Of a stretch of DNA of 64,000 nt, positions 62,614 through 64,000 are shown one piece after another (within the stretch, counting starts at the first letter, position 1; the number at the start of each line of letters is the position of its first letter). Location of the stretch: contig NZ_JALKCV010000010.1 in assembly GCF_023634065.1 (NCBI RefSeq), forward strand, positions 62,001 to 126,000, in the 5' to 3' direction. The DNA is from Microbulbifer litoralis (lineage in GTDB: Bacteria > Pseudomonadota > Gammaproteobacteria > Pseudomonadales > Cellvibrionaceae). The translations under genes were made by a program, and so were the position numbers. The notes below the pieces were generated by a model, which saw nothing but the letters and a program-made list of their open reading frames with translations, was not told where the DNA came from and made no database searches.

Positions 62614-63138
62614 ATGTCCGGCTGGCTTCCCGTGATCATTATTCTGTTCGCCGTGGTGCTGGTGGTGGGCCCGGTCATGTGGCTGAAGCCCAGCGAGCGG
62701 GACCGGCGCCTGGCCAGTCTGCGCAGCGGTGCGGCCAAGTCCGGCCTGACAGTGCAGATGATGCCATTGCCGGCGGCGCTGGGCGAGGGGTCGGCCGCGG
62801 TCTATATCCGCCGCTGGGAGGACCGGCGGCGGCTGCAGACCGGATGGGTGCTCGAGCAGCAGCGGGTCGAACACGAGATGCATTTTTCCGGGCGCTGGGA
62901 CTGGCGCAATGGCCGCGCGGCACCGGAGGCCGCGCAGGAGCCGCTGCGGACAATGCTGCTGGATTTGCCGGCGGATGCCTGTGCCGTTATCTCCACCGAG
63001 AGCGGCCTGGGAATCCAGTGGCGCGAGACCAGTGGCGATACCGGTGCGTCCAGGATCCGGCGGCTCCTGTCGGAATATCGCCCCACAATAGAGGAAGCGA
63101 TACGTCTGCCGCGCCGCAATGAAGAAAAATTGGAGTAG
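62614..63138 (+). CDS. Single-pass membrane protein of unknown function
   Basis: I do not recognise a named family. The 174-residue protein has one N-terminal membrane segment (WLPVIIILFAVVLVVGPVMWL) followed by a basic stretch (KPSERDRRLASLRSGAAKSG) and a cytoplasmic domain of mixed structure ending in IRRLLSEYRPTIEEAIRLPRRNEE. The start has a strong AAGGAGCG ribosome binding site. It sits upstream of topA but separated from it by a 241-bp gap with its own promoter, so cotranscription is unlikely. Confidence 0.7.
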   Translation: MSGWLPVIIILFAVVLVVGPVMWLKPSERDRRLASLRSGAAKSGLTVQMMPLPAALGEGSAAVYIRRWEDRRRLQTGWVLEQQRVEHEMHFSGRWDWRNGRAAPEAAQEPLRTMLLDLPADACAVISTESGLGIQWRETSGDTGASRIRRLLSEYRPTIEEAIRLPRRNEEKLE

Positions 63139-63272
63139 CCTGCCGGGCGCGCTTTTGCGGGTCGCGAGATTGGCCCGGAGGCCACGGATCCCGCGGCCTC
63201 CGGCACCCCCGGCGGCAGTGCCGCAACGGCCGCCGGGCAGTTGCCCGGGCGACAAGAAATTGAATTGCTCGC

Positions 63273-63301
63273 TTGACCCTGCCGGGGGCGGGGCTTATAT
63301 A
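63273..63301 (+). promoter_or_regulatory. Sigma-70 promoter of topA
   Basis: TTGACC (63273-63278) and TATATA (63296-63301) are 17 bp apart, with a GC-rich spacer and a TTCGCGCAGCGCG discriminator. A GC-rich discriminator and spacer are common in supercoiling-sensitive promoters, which would suit topA; that sensitivity is inferred. The start codon lies about 80 bp downstream. Confidence 0.65.
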
Positions 63302-63379
63302 TTCGCGCAGCGCGACGCTTCACCGGCGCTTTGCCGGGCGTGCGGAAGCAGTAAATTTTCTATTTAAAATCAAGTGCTT

Positions 63380-64000
63380 ATGGGTAAATCACTGGTCATC
63401 GTCGAGTCGCCGGCCAAAGCCAAAACCATCAACAAGTATCTCGGAAAGGACTTCGTGGTGAAGTCCAGTGTCGGCCATATTCGCGATTTGCCCACCGGCG
63501 GTGGCAACAAGCAGCCGGTCGATCCGAAAGAGCGCGCCCGCCGCGCCGCTGAGACCCGCAAACTGTCGCCGGAACAGAAGGTCATCTACAAGCGCAAGAA
63601 AAACCGCGAGCAGTTGATCAAACGCATGGGCATAGACCCGGATCACAACTGGGCCGCCCACTACGAAATCCTGCCGGGCAAGGAAAAGGTGGTCAGCGAA
63701 CTGCGCAAGCTGGCGGAGAACGCCGACCAGATCTACCTGGCGACGGACTTGGACCGCGAGGGGGAGGCGATTGCCTGGCACCTGCGCGAAGCCATCGGTG
63801 GCAACGACGATCGCTACCGCCGGGTGGTGTTCAACGAGATCACCAAGTCGGCGATCCAGGAGGCATTCAAGGAGCCGGGTCGGCTGAATATCAACCGCGT
63901 CAACGCGCAGCAGGCGCGCCGTTTCCTCGATCGCATCGTCGGTTACATGGTGTCTCCACTGCTGTGGGAAAAGGTCGCCCGCGGCCTGTCCGCCGGCCGT
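63380..64000 (+). CDS. topA: DNA topoisomerase I (partial)
   Basis: The first 207 codons of topoisomerase I run off the right edge. The TOPRIM start [20 protein letters not shown], the acidic [17 protein letters not shown] with its DxD, and [15 protein letters not shown] are all typical, with [16 protein letters not shown] following. TopA relaxes negative supercoils. The active-site Tyr lies beyond the window. The start ATG follows a weak AAAATCAAG; no better start was seen. Confidence 0.95.
   Translation, partial: MGKSLVIVESPAKAKTINKYLGKDFVVKSSVGHIRDLPTGGGNKQPVDPKERARRAAETRKLSPEQKVIYKRKKNREQLIKRMGIDPDHNWAAHYEILPGKEKVVSELRKLAENADQIYLATDLDREGEAIAWHLREAIGGNDDRYRRVVFNEITKSAIQEAFKEPGRLNINRVNAQQARRFLDRIVGYMVSPLLWEKVARGLSAGR

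Overview
The window looks like a chromosome segment of a high-GC marine gammaproteobacterium, probably of the Cellvibrionales/Microbulbifer type. This is inferred from protein families and gene neighbourhoods, not from a search. Most of it is ordinary core genome: ppiB (partial), glnS, cysS, rsmC, rsuA, folD, five tRNA genes, cysC, nadK, a 180-kDa-class NAD glutamate dehydrogenase, pyrD, rmf, rlmKL, a soluble lytic transglycosylase, an ABC-F ATPase, a universal stress protein and the start of topA.

Four accessory or specialised blocks stand out. (1) 3.8-11.6 kb holds a four-gene SMC-type plasmid/phage defence operon of the Wadjet/MksFEBG kind (jetA-jetB-jetC-jetD). (2) 23.8-35.2 kb is visibly AT-richer than its surroundings. 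It encodes GDP-mannose synthesis, a polysaccharide pyruvyl transferase, a KpsM/KpsT-like ABC exporter whose ATPase has lost canonical motifs, an FkbM-glycosyltransferase fusion, two more glycosyltransferases, a decayed IS30-type transposase and a sulfotransferase-like protein. This is a surface polysaccharide island. (3) 35.3-43.0 kb, on the minus strand, is a moxR-DUF58-DUF4381-batA-batB-batD operon (MoxR ATPase plus von Willebrand A membrane proteins). (4) 53.0-57.8 kb holds a receptor-like Ser/Thr kinase with PEGA and formylglycine-enzyme-like domains, a PP2C phosphatase, and a divergent twin-FHA membrane protein with a glutaredoxin-like gene. This is a phospho-signalling set without the secretion genes such sets sometimes accompany.

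A second layer runs through the window: at least six families of short palindromic repeats, mostly in inverted pairs (REP/REPIN style) between genes. They sit at every junction of the jet operon and at most junctions of the moxR-bat operon. A RAYT (REP-associated tyrosine transposase) gene at 52.1-52.7 kb is flanked by one family (core GGTGCGC-CGT-GCGCACC), carries a copy inside its own reading frame, and takes its stop codon from another copy. In the bat operon a 122-bp tandem duplication has copied the batA/batB stop-start overlap. It creates a 41-codon mini-ORF that is joined to both neighbours by ATGA overlaps. Between the RAYT and the kinase operon lies a roughly 124-bp imperfect palindrome.

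Start codons were adjusted where a ribosome binding site, signal peptide or family length argued against the longest reading frame. Subtype and function assignments rest on motifs read by eye.
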